Assembly (NCBI GenBank): GCA_033557465.1
Contig: CM066033.1
Coordinates: 584,628,438 to 584,692,437, forward strand
Direction of reading: 5' to 3'
Length of the DNA: 64,000 bases
Source: Ichthyophis bannanicus
Taxonomy: Eukaryota > Chordata > Amphibia > Gymnophiona > Ichthyophiidae
The translations under genes were made by a program, and so were the position numbers. The stretch's first letter is position 1; each line of letters begins with the position of its first letter. Positions 40,301-49,676 of this stretch are shown in pieces. Below the pieces are notes generated by a model. That model had not been told where the DNA came from and searched no databases. It was given only the letters and a program-made list of their open reading frames with translations.

Positions 40301-42472
40301 GCCGAGTGCGGCCGACGTGGGACGGGCCTTTCCCCCTGGTCTGGGCCGGGAAATCTCTTCGGTACTTGGGTGTTAATCTCCCAGACCAGCCTGATCAGCT
40401 CTACCTGGCTAATATCCCGCACCTGCTGGCGAAAACAAAGGCCGTGTTCTCCGGCTGGAAGGGACTACCATTGTCTTTGAAGGGACGGGTGGCACTGTTC
40501 ACGATGGTTGAGCTTCCTCGCTGGTTATATGTTCTTCGCCTACTGCCTCTTTGGATCTTGGCGAAAGATTGGAAGAAGTTGGACGGCCTCCTCCGGGGTT
40601 TCCTGTGGGGTGGAAGGCGCGCCCGGATCCCTTTGAAGGCCTTGATGACGGGGGTGGAGGAAGGGGGACTAGGTTTGCCTTCTTTGCGGCTCTACAATAT
40701 TCGCTACATGGCGCGCCACCTCTGGGGCCTGTTGGACGACGGAGAGGGATGTACTCCAGTAGCTCCCCTGAATGGGCTGTGTGCCCCTTATCATAGTCTT
40801 TATGTCTTGCATATGGAGCGGCCTTCTTTAGGGACGGTAGGAGGGAGTGGTGTCTATATGGGGGCGCTCCGAGCTGCCTGGCGCGCGCTGAGTGCTCGGC
40901 TGGGGTGGAACTCAAAGACTTCTCTACTGCTCCCTCTGGTGGGTAATCCGGCGTTTCCCCCTGGGATGTCTCCCCGGAATATATTCCAATCTTGGTTGGA
41001 ACGTGGCTTGGCGTGTCTCGGGGACCTGTATCTGCCGGGAGGGGAGGGCCTTGAGACCTATCAGGCTCTCGCTATACGCTTTCATCTCCCCCCGCGTCAA
41101 TTTTATGGGTATCTGCAGATTCGCCATTACTTAGAGGGTTTGCGGGGACGGCTACCGGGCGGGGAGCAGCCTCTCCTGGGGACCCCTAGGCAAATTTTGC
41201 AATTACTGGTGGAGCGAGACCGAGGAAACCCGGTTTACCGTCAGCTTCTGAGCTCCCTTACGGCTGGCCCCCCACTCTCCGCGCTGGCGACTAGGTGGTG
41301 TAACGACGGGGTGGAGGGGATGACGGAAGAGTCCCTGCGCGCAGCGTTTGGCCGCATCCCGAAGGGATCCTTCTGGGTATATTTACAGGAATTGCAGTAT
41401 AAGTTTCTCTGGAGAGCCTATGCTACAGATCAATGGGCCTTTCAGGCTGGTTTGCGTCCCACGTCTACCTGCACCTGGTGTTCCCAACATGTGGGCTCTT
41501 TGTTGCATCGCTTTTGGGACTGCACTGCAGTGCGAGAGGTGTGGCGGCAGGCCTGTACTAAGCTGGCAGGATGGTTAGATATTGGAGATGTTTGTCAGAG
41601 GGATGTTTGTCTTTTTCATGACTGGAACGCCGTGGAGCAGATCCCGGCCCTGTCACACAGGGAGCTTCTGGAGCGTGGCTTTCTGCTGGTCAAGAAAACC
41701 CTCTTGACTCGTTGGATGGATGCTACGCCACCAGGACTGTTCTTGTGGGAAAAGGCCCTGCGCGAGTTATTGTATATGGAGAAACTCACGGCCAAGCAAC
41801 AGGGGGGAAGACACTGGGATATCTTCATGGGACGTTGGTTCCCAGTTATTCAGACACTAGCTCCCCGAGAGAGGAGTGTGATTTTGAATGTATGAGGCGC
41901 GGCCGGGCGCATGTATATGGTGTGACCGAGGGGTAGTGTGTCCGATTGCTACGGTAAGCTCATGCTGCCTCTTAGGTCCGCCTCAGCCGCTTTGGCTTGG
42001 ATTTCCCTCGCCCGTACCTTACGCAACTTGCCCTTTTACTGGATGGCTAGGGGGTATCCTTGGCCCTATCGGCTTGACTTGCCCTTTTTTCCCTGGCCCC
42101 TGAGTACCTCCTATACCCTTATACATGAGGACCGACCAGAGCGGGTGGGGGTGGGGGGGTGGGTGGGGAGGGGGGGATGAGGGGGGGGGTGGAAGGGGAG
42201 GGGGAGAACCTTGGAGATGGCAGCCAGTTGTTGTATGGGCAACAACTTTGTTTTGCACCATGTAGGGCTTTCTATACTGTATATTCAAATCTGGTTCTTT
42301 CTTGCATTGATGTATATGCTGTTGTGAAGTTCTAGGGCTGTATAGTGTCCTCTTTCGCATTGTTATGTGTGTTGTGCATCTTGAGCCCGTTGTTTATGCC
42401 TCTCTTCTGCTTACTGATACAAGCTGTGTACATGTCTTTAAATGTTTAAAACTTAATAAAAATGATTTGAAC
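37336..42472 (+). mobile_element. Tx1/L1-like LINE, full insertion with 17-bp target duplication
   Basis: TAAAATATTTTCTTTTT is present at 37319-37335 and at 42473-42489, and the ERV gag frame continues across when the 5137 bp between are removed. The 5' region of 750 bp has a TATATAA at 37474-37480 and G-rich tracts. One long ORF follows, then a 577-bp 3' UTR with AATAAA at 42455-42460. The end, AATGATTTGAAC, is not a poly(A) tail. No ORF1 is present. Confidence 0.93.
38086..41895 (+). CDS. Tx1/L1-like LINE ORF2, intact
   Basis: 1269 codons from ATG at 38086, no break. The endonuclease at residues 1-235 shows SWNVGGIGSPVKR, MLQETHLS, LILAGDLNCP, WSRLDYILVS and ISDHGLVWV. The RT at about 440-760 shows SNHKAPGPDGFTYEYYK, LPKPGKDLLDPASYRPISL, GFVQGREASKNI, VSLDAEKAFDRVAW, GTRQGCPLSPLLFVLALEP and SAFADDMLLCL. 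The C-terminal Cys/His motif near residue 1125 shows CTWCSQHVGSLLHRFWDC. This order is typical of the L1 superfamily, closest in style to Tx1. All catalytic landmarks are present, so it could encode active enzyme. GC is higher than in the flanking ERV. Confidence 0.93.
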   Translation: MSNLKIASWNVGGIGSPVKRTKILQFLKRQGTHIAMLQETHLSDVEHQKLARDWVGSVYGASSGTRKAGVAVLVKRGTPFEVQHLTADPGGRYLLLHAKVYNEEIWLVNVYAPNVYDHAFFRRLLGFVQGAKTRSLILAGDLNCPHDPLLDKSMSGDVRAWRNRGVGYLCRMGDLVDIWRLLNPGSRDYTHQSRAHHTWSRLDYILVSEGAVSKVVQAGIEPIVISDHGLVWVTWECAGPSRMGWRFPTYLWEDLDFRKFLEGEWDEFLSFNDTPDCSPVLLWETSKAVLRGAIIAYCVKRRKHMDRSLLVLERKVRDLQRKVGRVGGEALRLEYVGAQAALHELLHRRAHYSMQCHKHQLFRYGNRSGRLLAKLVKAPGGARFIPVLRDARGMLQHQPPQLAELFRKFYAQLYTEEERDYETGKRFLRDLDLPRLSELEVQKLNAPLTVGEIQRAIHAGSNHKAPGPDGFTYEYYKILSARLAPTMVILYDEACRLGHFPRDMRCADITVLPKPGKDLLDPASYRPISLINCDMKILASVLAKRLNPILPSLIDPRQVGFVQGREASKNIAKLLLGMEASLRQKAPLLMVSLDAEKAFDRVAWTFLWDVLGVMGFTGAYANWLRLLYTLPMARVGVNGTFSEPFTLERGTRQGCPLSPLLFVLALEPLLHAIQRDPQVRGVVMGGEETKVSAFADDMLLCLTHPAQSLPRALQLIEYYGSFSGLKINASKSMVLDVGGRVRPTWDGPFPLVWAGKSLRYLGVNLPDQPDQLYLANIPHLLAKTKAVFSGWKGLPLSLKGRVALFTMVELPRWLYVLRLLPLWILAKDWKKLDGLLRGFLWGGRRARIPLKALMTGVEEGGLGLPSLRLYNIRYMARHLWGLLDDGEGCTPVAPLNGLCAPYHSLYVLHMERPSLGTVGGSGVYMGALRAAWRALSARLGWNSKTSLLLPLVGNPAFPPGMSPRNIFQSWLERGLACLGDLYLPGGEGLETYQALAIRFHLPPRQFYGYLQIRHYLEGLRGRLPGGEQPLLGTPRQILQLLVERDRGNPVYRQLLSSLTAGPPLSALATRWCNDGVEGMTEESLRAAFGRIPKGSFWVYLQELQYKFLWRAYATDQWAFQAGLRPTSTCTWCSQHVGSLLHRFWDCTAVREVWRQACTKLAGWLDIGDVCQRDVCLFHDWNAVEQIPALSHRELLERGFLLVKKTLLTRWMDATPPGLFLWEKALRELLYMEKLTAKQQGGRHWDIFMGRWFPVIQTLAPRERSVILNV

Positions 42473-42544
42473 TAAAATATTTTCTTTTTCTCTTAGCTCT
42501 GCTACACGAGTGACCCGCACTTACTCAGCTGGTCAGTAATTACA

Positions 42545-44010
42545 TTTCTTAACACAAACATCTTTTTGTTTCAAAACATAAACATTCCAATGTTTTGCAT
42601 CATGTACCATCCGTTCCCAACATGTAAGCACATTTGCACGGTTTACCTTGAACCGCTAACTCATATCTCAGGTAATGGACCTTATCTACAGAGAAAGATC
42701 ACTCCAACGGAAACTGCAAATTCACATTACCTTTTGTCACTGAATCCCTATGTGCTACGGAATCGATGGCTACATCACCATGCCTCTCACACATACAATA
42801 GAAGCATACAATAAGGGCTACCTAACCCCCCCCCACCCCCCACCCCCAGAGGGGGTGATCAGAGGAATGTGGCCATTGAACACAATCTGGCAGGTCACCA
42901 TGTGGCATCCAGGACCCTCGTTCCAACACAGACCCTGCAAAGTGCAATAACGGTTGGTGTAGCAATTGCATGAGTGGCATTGACAAATGCACCATGGGTG
43001 CTGCTGAGTACTGGTATCTACACACCGATACCATGTCACAACGATACTGTGGCCAATTGGTATCAAGACATCACTTTACCTGAGCCTCCATAAAGAGTTC
43101 ACATCCAGTCACCTGAGGGGTGTGATGACTGTGACAGCTCAGAGGGTAACGATATACCTCTCAAGGACAAGCCTGCCTCTCCCAAGAGGAGAATGTCCCC
43201 TACAAAATATATGTTCTTCCGGGATCGCAACACACATGTCGTTGGGGGCCTCTCCATGTCATTAGTAACACAATGTGAGCACAGGCCACAGGATACATAG
43301 ATTCTCCAATATTAACCAAAACCATAGGGGCCAGACATTCTGCCACTACAGCAGATTCTACGGAACCTCCTTTTGAGAATGTGGAAGATCCCTCCTACCA
43401 CCTCTGCACAATCCCACATGTGCCGCTGTCACTTGGTCTGCAGGAAGGATACCTCCCAAATCACTCCATCATGGTTGAGTGTGCTAGGAGGAGACGTAAA
43501 GGTTACAAACATGATGCCACCAAACCTCCTGTTAGGGAGTGTAATACTTTAGTTGTCTGTGGTCGATGTGTTGTCCATACATTCAAGCTGTCAGACATGA
43601 CAGGTGCCTATATCCTGTACATGGGAATGTTCCTGATGGAGGTTCAAACAAGATATACTATTGTTGTCTCCACATCTCTCACATCACAAAGGCCACCACT
43701 AAAAAGCACCTGTCAAGCATGCCCTGCAAATTTCATATGATGTGATCAGGGCAGCTTCTGACTGTGTGTCATGCAAAGGCAGAGTCCCTGACATAGCTAT
43801 TGGGGCAAGGACATCTGGCTGGCTGCAAGTCTCTCAACTGCAACAATGTGTGCAGGTTAACTGGTCAACATCCCCTGTACTGTTGACAAATGTATTTCTA
43901 TAAACCAGCAGGACAATTTGGCTTTAACAAACCCTTCAAATATTGTAGATCCTGCAAAGATGAGAGTTGTAGAAAAGCACTTCCCCATCACAAATTAAAT
44001 GATAAGATAG
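42545..44010. other. Stretch without recognised gene; possibly DIRS 5' region
   Basis: A/T-moderate sequence with a poly-C run at 42828-42846. A frame at 43381-43740 has no recognisable domain. Because the DIRS polymerase begins at about 44.5 kb on the same strand, part of this may be its gag region, but I see no motif to prove it. Confidence 0.35.
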
Positions 44011-44559
44011 TCCTATGTTACTTACGTCCAATCTGCAGTACAAGCTTGTAGAAAGGGTCAACAAGCTACTATGCAAAGAAAGCCAACAGCTTGTTAGCCT
44101 CAGCAGACCCAGCAGCCTCAGCTCCTACAGTGCTTTTGCCTCTGTGATGGACTACCTGCCTTCCCTGGCCCTCCAGGGAAATAAACTGTCCACAATCACA
44201 AGAAGATTATGACACATCACCCACATATGTAGGCAAATAATATCAGAACCCTCGACTGTGTCCATCATAGCAGAGGGTAGAGGCGTCATGCACACAGCCG
44301 TCCGCCTCCAACAATAGTGGGGACATTCATTTAGCAAACCTCACCTCACATAATTCCTAAGCTAACACATTGTCTAACTCAAAGAACAATGGAAGAGGTA
44401 TCTCATCCCTAACATGGTTGTGGCTTTTCAAACCACAATATCCTCAGAAATATGGAAGAAGGAGGTCACAGACACATCTGACATCTCAGAGAACTGAACC
44501 AGTTTCTGTTCCTGATGACATTCCAAATGACCTTGCGAGGAAACATAATTGCTAACCAA

Positions 44560-45170
44560 CACAAGCAGATATGCCTATGTTGTTTAGATCACATTGATGC
44601 GTACACACATCTTCTTTGGCCACAAGCACACCGAAGGTCCCATTGTTCCCCCCATCAAGGAAACCACAATCTCAAAAATGTTGTCCCCACACCCGTGCCT
44701 CAGCACCCACAGTATTCACAAAGTGCATGTCTGTGTTTGCTGGTTTGGTCCGTACCAGGGGTTTATTTTGGTGGCCCTACGTGGACGACTGCCACATCCA
44801 GCCACAGTCACAAACACATGTCCAGGCATCTCTCCCTTCCACAATGCTTGGAGTCCAATATGTAGGCCTAATCAGCTATCTGTTAGGATCGTGTCAGACT
44901 CCTACCTGAACCCTGGAGCTCATAGGTGCAAGGCTAGATACCAGACGAACAAAGACATACCTGACTCAGCCTCACTGTCCTGGTATTGTGCAACGTGTTG
45001 GGACAAACATACAACAAACGCATCTCTCATCTCAAGAGATGCATGAGTTGCTGGGTCACATGGCATCTATGGTGCATGTGGTTCTCTATGCGTGTCTCCA
45101 TATGAGACCAGCCCAGTGGGCACACTCTCTTCCTAGTGAATGCAAGCAACAGGCTGTCTCTCAGATGTGA
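44560..45170 (+). pseudogene. DIRS reverse transcriptase
   Basis: Motifs appear in order but in changing frames: LDHIDAYTH (first catalytic Asp, about 44584); ASAPTVFTKCMSVFAGLV (about 44700); PYVDDCHI (catalytic YVDD at 44778-44789). Then LIGARLDTRRTKTYL (from 44919) and LLGHMASMVHVVLYACLHMR (about 45040-45105). This series, especially the last two, is characteristic of DIRS/Ngaro polymerases. The RNase H region after it is not readable. Confidence 0.75.
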
Positions 45171-46329
45171 CAGTAAATGGAAACCCCATACCCTGTGCCT
45201 GGACTTGTGGTAGAGAGCACAGACACTGATGAAGGGCACAGTTTTCCAAAAAACCCCTCCTCAGATACCATTAACAACAGATGTGCCTAAAGTGGCCTGT
45301 GCTGCACATGTTCTGGACACCTCCATCCAAGGCACCTGCATATGTCATTAGAGTCAGTTCGACAACAAGCTGTTTGAGCTCTGAGCTATTATCCAGGATA
45401 TTTATGTCCATCATTCACTTCTACAGGCCAATGGAATACGACTTTGCGCCGACAGTCATGTAGCTATGGTCTAGGTAAACTAACAAAGAGGAAAGACCTC
45501 TGTGTCACTTTGTAACGATGCTCCTCAACTATGTGTGTTTGCAAAACAGCAGCAGATCCATTTCCTGCCAGTCCATTTCCCTGGGAATCAGTACTCTTAG
45601 CCATACAAACTATGTTGTGTTGTGCTGCTGCACACATGTTTTGTAAACATGTACCTACTCTGTTGAGTAGTGCAACTCTGGGCAACACAAGTGTCATACA
45701 TCTTTGCACGTCCATCATATGCAAATCCTGAATGGTTCTACACACCTCTCCCAGCTCAGAGCTACTAAGCAAGGGATGAAGTCCCCCTCAACTGGGTACA
45801 GTAATTCCTATATGGCTGACATGCCATCGCGTTGTCTGCATAGACCCCATTGCAACCCCTGAGGGACAGAGGCTACATGATCATCAAAGGCCCACACAGG
45901 CAAAAACTGGTGTGATACACTCTGATAACACATATGACTCAGGTGTAACCACTGTATGTGGGGTCAGCTCCAGACTTACTGTTGCAGGAGGAGGGGAATG
46001 TATGGCATAATGATCCCCCGTCTCAGCACCCCAGAGACTGGCTACTGATGGCTGTAACTGCTTTGCCCCTCCCGCTAGTCTGAAAGTGCATGATGTCGGT
46101 TGTGTTTCCAGCAACCTTCCACAAGGCAATCCTGTGCCATCAGGTGGATGTGACATTTCATTTGGGGCAAACAACAGGCCTGGAACCCCTTCTGTCATGC
46201 GTATGGAAACATGTTTGTGACGTATGCCATTACTCATCAAACAATGGTCTCCAAACAGAGTGAGTCTGAGTCCATTGAAGTGGCATTGCTGCTCCTTCAG
46301 AACCCATCACCGGACAACCGATGTCATCC

Positions 46330-46990
46330 CATCCTCTCATATTCCATAATCATGAGAGGCCTGCATCCTGCAAGACCTGGACGTACACCACCTCCAGAGG
46401 CATGGGAACCCCATCTGTTGCCAAGGCAGCGTATGCTGACGCACTCTGAGCCCTTACAAACTACATCCTTAAGGTTTATGACCGTGGAAGTAAAATACCA
46501 TCTTGCAATCACATCAGCGAGTCATATTAGTGGATCAAAATGTACAGTGCCTTATGCACCCCACACAACGTTTCACCATGAGCATGTCATGCTACGGACA
46601 CATCCACACATCTTGCCTAAGGTGGATTCCCTCTCTCATTTGAAACATGATTTGTAGTTATATGTAGTCTTTCAACAGTCGCATGCTGCAAATGCAGAGA
46701 GGACGCTTCATACCCTGGACTGTGCATGAGCTGTGACTTCCCATCTGCAGAGTACGCAGCAACAGCGAATGCCCCCTCAACTATTCTGACTCGCTGAGTG
46801 TTTGAATTTGGGTACATTAGTGTCCCACCTATCTCCAACCAACTGGACCACTCAGTGTATTACCTGTTATCTAACCTAGATAACACCATTCACTGTTGGC
46901 CCATGTAGACACTCACAATGTGAGAGTCATGGCAGAGTCATGGTCTCATGTACATTCGTTACATATTAACAACATTTGTTGAAGCAGCTA
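46330..46990 (+). pseudogene. DIRS tyrosine recombinase
   Basis: The N-terminal part reads PPEAWEPHLLPRQ, VKYHLAITSASHISG and RTHPHILPKVDSLSHL to a stop at 46657. The C-terminal part at 46904-46980 reads HNVRVMAESWSHVHS (His-x-x-Arg) and NNIC, then a TGA. It matches the recombinase piece at 24.6 kb. Frame breaks lie between, so it is inactive. Confidence 0.72.
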
Positions 46991-47707
46991 CCTGGTCCTT
47001 GTTACACGGGCACCGTAAGCTTGGATAAGGGCTCCTGCAGGCGTTCTCTGGTTGGTCAGGCTGCTCTGCGAAACCTCCCCCATACGTACTACACCCCTAG
47101 CTGCCTCTCCCACAGGATGGCCAACCAACATGGGTGGAGGTAGAGGCCCTCCACAGCACCTGACCACTCTTGTGATTCTTTCCTGGCCTCCACATCTATG
47201 TTTTTCCCACATGTGTGACTTTGTCCTGCTGGTAGCTGGTGATAGCATAGTTAATTGCCTGTAACAGGTGATCTCCTGGCACAGCAGGATGACATAATCA
47301 CAACACATCCATCTCCACCTGTGGGTTGTGTCTCTTTCTACCACTGTCCCAATGTCTCCCTCCCCCCCTCCTGCTGTGAGAAAAATACACAACTAGAGAA
47401 AGGCATTTTGGACAGGGGAAAGCCATCACGCACGCACCATGGGATGTTGGCAGAGGCTGTCATATGGGACGCTGACTAGCATTTTTGCACAGGCTCAGTT
47501 GGTAATGCTGTTGGCCACATGTGACAACACCTTCCTGGCGCCCATGGAGATCCCCTGTGACACGCGCTGAACTATGCTATACATGACACACACATCAGTG
47601 GAGCTGGAGCATCAAGACCCTGGCCACACTGTTGTATGTTTATGTTGGCCACCCACCAGAGGTGAGTAGTCACTCATGCTCCCACCCATTCTTCTCACAC
47701 CCACAGG

Positions 47708-48423
47708 TCGAGGATCTTAGAAAAAAAGGCCGGGAGCTGCGCCTCCAGCGCCATACCTCCAGCGCCTCCAGCATGATGACCCCTCGCATGGTGATGGTGC
47801 ATATTGACGAAGTGGCTGCCCAGTATCAGAGGTTACAGTGGCCCAGAAGTGTGTGTGGTACCTGCATAGGTACATGTCCTGTGTCACACACATAAATGTG
47901 TGCTGATGACTGTCATCTTCCACAGATGGTGATGACAGCGAGGACCAACCCAGCACCTCCGCATATGCCCTCCAGAGACCTACCTCCCGCCCTGCTGTGG
48001 AGGTGGTAGTGGTGGACACCAGCGAGGAGGAGGCGGAGGGGCCAGAAGCCGAAAGAGTGGAGGGGGGCATGGACGATGTTGGCCTGGAAGGGGTGGTTGG
48101 CAGGGTCGCAAGGGAGGGAGAGGGTTCGGGTGATGTGGGGGGGAGGTTTTGGTGGGTGGTGGGGAGGAGTCAGGGGGGAGGAGTGGCCGCAGGGTTTGTG
48201 GGAAAGTGACCAGGAAGACAGTGCAGCACAGGGCACTGTGGGCTCCCGCCATCCATGGCAGGCGCCTCCACCATCCAGGGCCCCACACACGTTGCACGCA
48301 GATGCCACCACACAAACGCCAGGGACTATGTGTGTGTGTGGTGGCAGATGCGTTGCACACCTGTGTGAGGCCCTGGATGCACTGGAGCAGCGAGTGCACC
48401 GTTTAGTGCACTTGCAGGAATGA
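47708..48423 (+). pseudogene. Myb-family copy, internal and last exons
   Basis: An internal exon starts after CACACCCACAG at 47707 (VEDLRKKGRELRLQ). The next starts after CTTCCACAG at 47925 (DGDDSEDQPSTSAYAL, then VEVVVVDTSEEEAEG). A frameshift follows and the frame picks up SDQEDSAAQGTVGS, HADATTQTPGT and LDALEQRVHRLVHLQE to the stop at 48423. The equivalents are at 15291-14195 and 23948-23709. A polyadenylation signal (AATAAA) is at about 48736. The N-terminal Myb domain exon is not present. Confidence 0.6.
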
Positions 48424-49400
48424 ATGGCTGGAGCCATTGAGAGGGTGGTTGCTGACATGGAGCATCTGCCATGTCGGCAACCACCCCCTGAAGGGCATCA
48501 CAGGCATTATTGATGGTGCCTGTGACGTCCACACATGTGCCCTGTGCTGCCCTGTCCTCCATCACGGGGCATGCAGGGGGAGGGTGTGGTACATATGCGT
48601 GTGGGGGGATGGGTGGGGGAGGGTGATCAAGGCGGGGGGCAGGGGGGTGGAGGGTGTGATTTGTTGGGGGAGGGTGTTAGTTATTTTCCCCCTCCCTACA
48701 AATGTATATAATCCCCTTTTGTTTGTGTTTAAAAAATAAATATTTTTGATGACATTCAAATGGTCATGTGTCTCACTTTGCATAAGCCTAGGGATACCAG
48801 CATGTGTGTGGACAGGAATGTGCAGAACAGGTAGACATGGGTAGCATACATGCATTTTATGGGGATAACCATGTGTGTAGGTGTTGCATCCCAGGGAGGT
48901 GCATTAGATGTTCCAAAGTAGCGTGCATCCCGGGGACATACATGTCACAGGGATGGGCGTAGGTGAACCTACTTTGTAAGCATACATCAGAAGCCAACAG
49001 ACGCATGACACCCATGTCTGCCTGTGCCACATGCATGCTTAGGGTGGGGGGAAGGCATTAATCAATGTTCTAGGCATGGACAATGGTCACACATACACAA
49101 GAAGTGTTGGCTGTATGATGGGGGCAACACGGTGATAGATCAGAATACTGAACATGTAACCTCTGCAGATTCCCCCTGTTGCAACATGTGTGTGTGTGTA
49201 AACCGCACGGCTTCAGCCCTGGCGCAGTGAACACACAATGTGCACATCACCCATGCCATATGCTACCATCTGTGAAGTAATACCTGGCAGTGCAAACAAC
49301 CCACCAGCAAGGGGACTGGGTGAATATCATATAGTCTGGGACATGACATGCATTTGCACACTACATTGGGGACCACACAGACACACATTGGAATCACACA
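48424..49400. other. 3' flanks of two converging Myb-family transcription units
   Basis: G-rich stretch at 48590-48680, AATAAA near 48736 for the plus-strand copy, then sequence without recognisable genes up to the 3' end of the minus-strand gene. Confidence 0.4.
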
Positions 49401-49423
49401 GTGTATGTAGTGTATGACAGCTG

Positions 49424-49456
49424 TTTATTGTCACAACTATCCTTTCCTGTTTTATT
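49424..49456 (-). terminator. Polyadenylation signals of the Myb-like gene
   Basis: AATAAA on the minus strand at 49451-49456 and 49424-49429, about 220-250 bp beyond the stop codon of the last exon. Position fits a short 3' UTR. Confidence 0.5.
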
Positions 49457-49676
49457 TAACTTTTGTAGAAAACATTCTTGCTTACTGCTCTACCTACCAT
49501 CTGCATGGTTTACATGGCACAGACACATCTGCCACTTTTCATATCTCTGCTCATTAAATTTAACCCAAAATTGAACTTTCAAAACAAGGGAAACTATATA
49601 CATAGGTGTTCCACATTATCAGTGCAACAGGGACAAACACATGTATTTTTGCTTTACATGAGGATATACACATAAC

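Larger units (their letters stand above)
25077..42540 (-). mobile_element. Gammaretrovirus-like endogenous retrovirus, nested and decayed
   Basis: Order on the minus strand is gag (42.5-36.0 kb, split), protease (35.96-30.5 kb, split twice), RT, RNase H, integrase, env, 3' LTR. Three elements are nested in it: a Tx1-like LINE in gag, a CR1 in protease and a presumed solo LTR also in protease. Without them the provirus would be about 7 kb. Class I/gamma-like is suggested by the CX6CC transmembrane protein, one CCHC knuckle and the integrase C-terminus ending WIHLTQCKKAP. No 5' LTR was found. Confidence 0.8.
44015..47590 (+). mobile_element. DIRS-type retrotransposon, decayed
   Basis: Plus-strand order is RT, RNase H region, tyrosine recombinase N- and C-parts, then an inverted terminal repeat pair. 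The pair is a left arm near 47243 (AGCATAGTTAATTGCC) and an inverse arm near 47575 (CTGAACTATGCTATAC). No DDE integrase or LTR is seen. Many frameshifts are present. The downstream junction to the Myb-family exon block matches the one at 24.08 kb. Confidence 0.75.

Noticed and set aside
43381..43740. Small protein gene of 119 codons
   Set aside because: No recognisable domain and no gene-like context; may be remnants of DIRS gag but unsupported.
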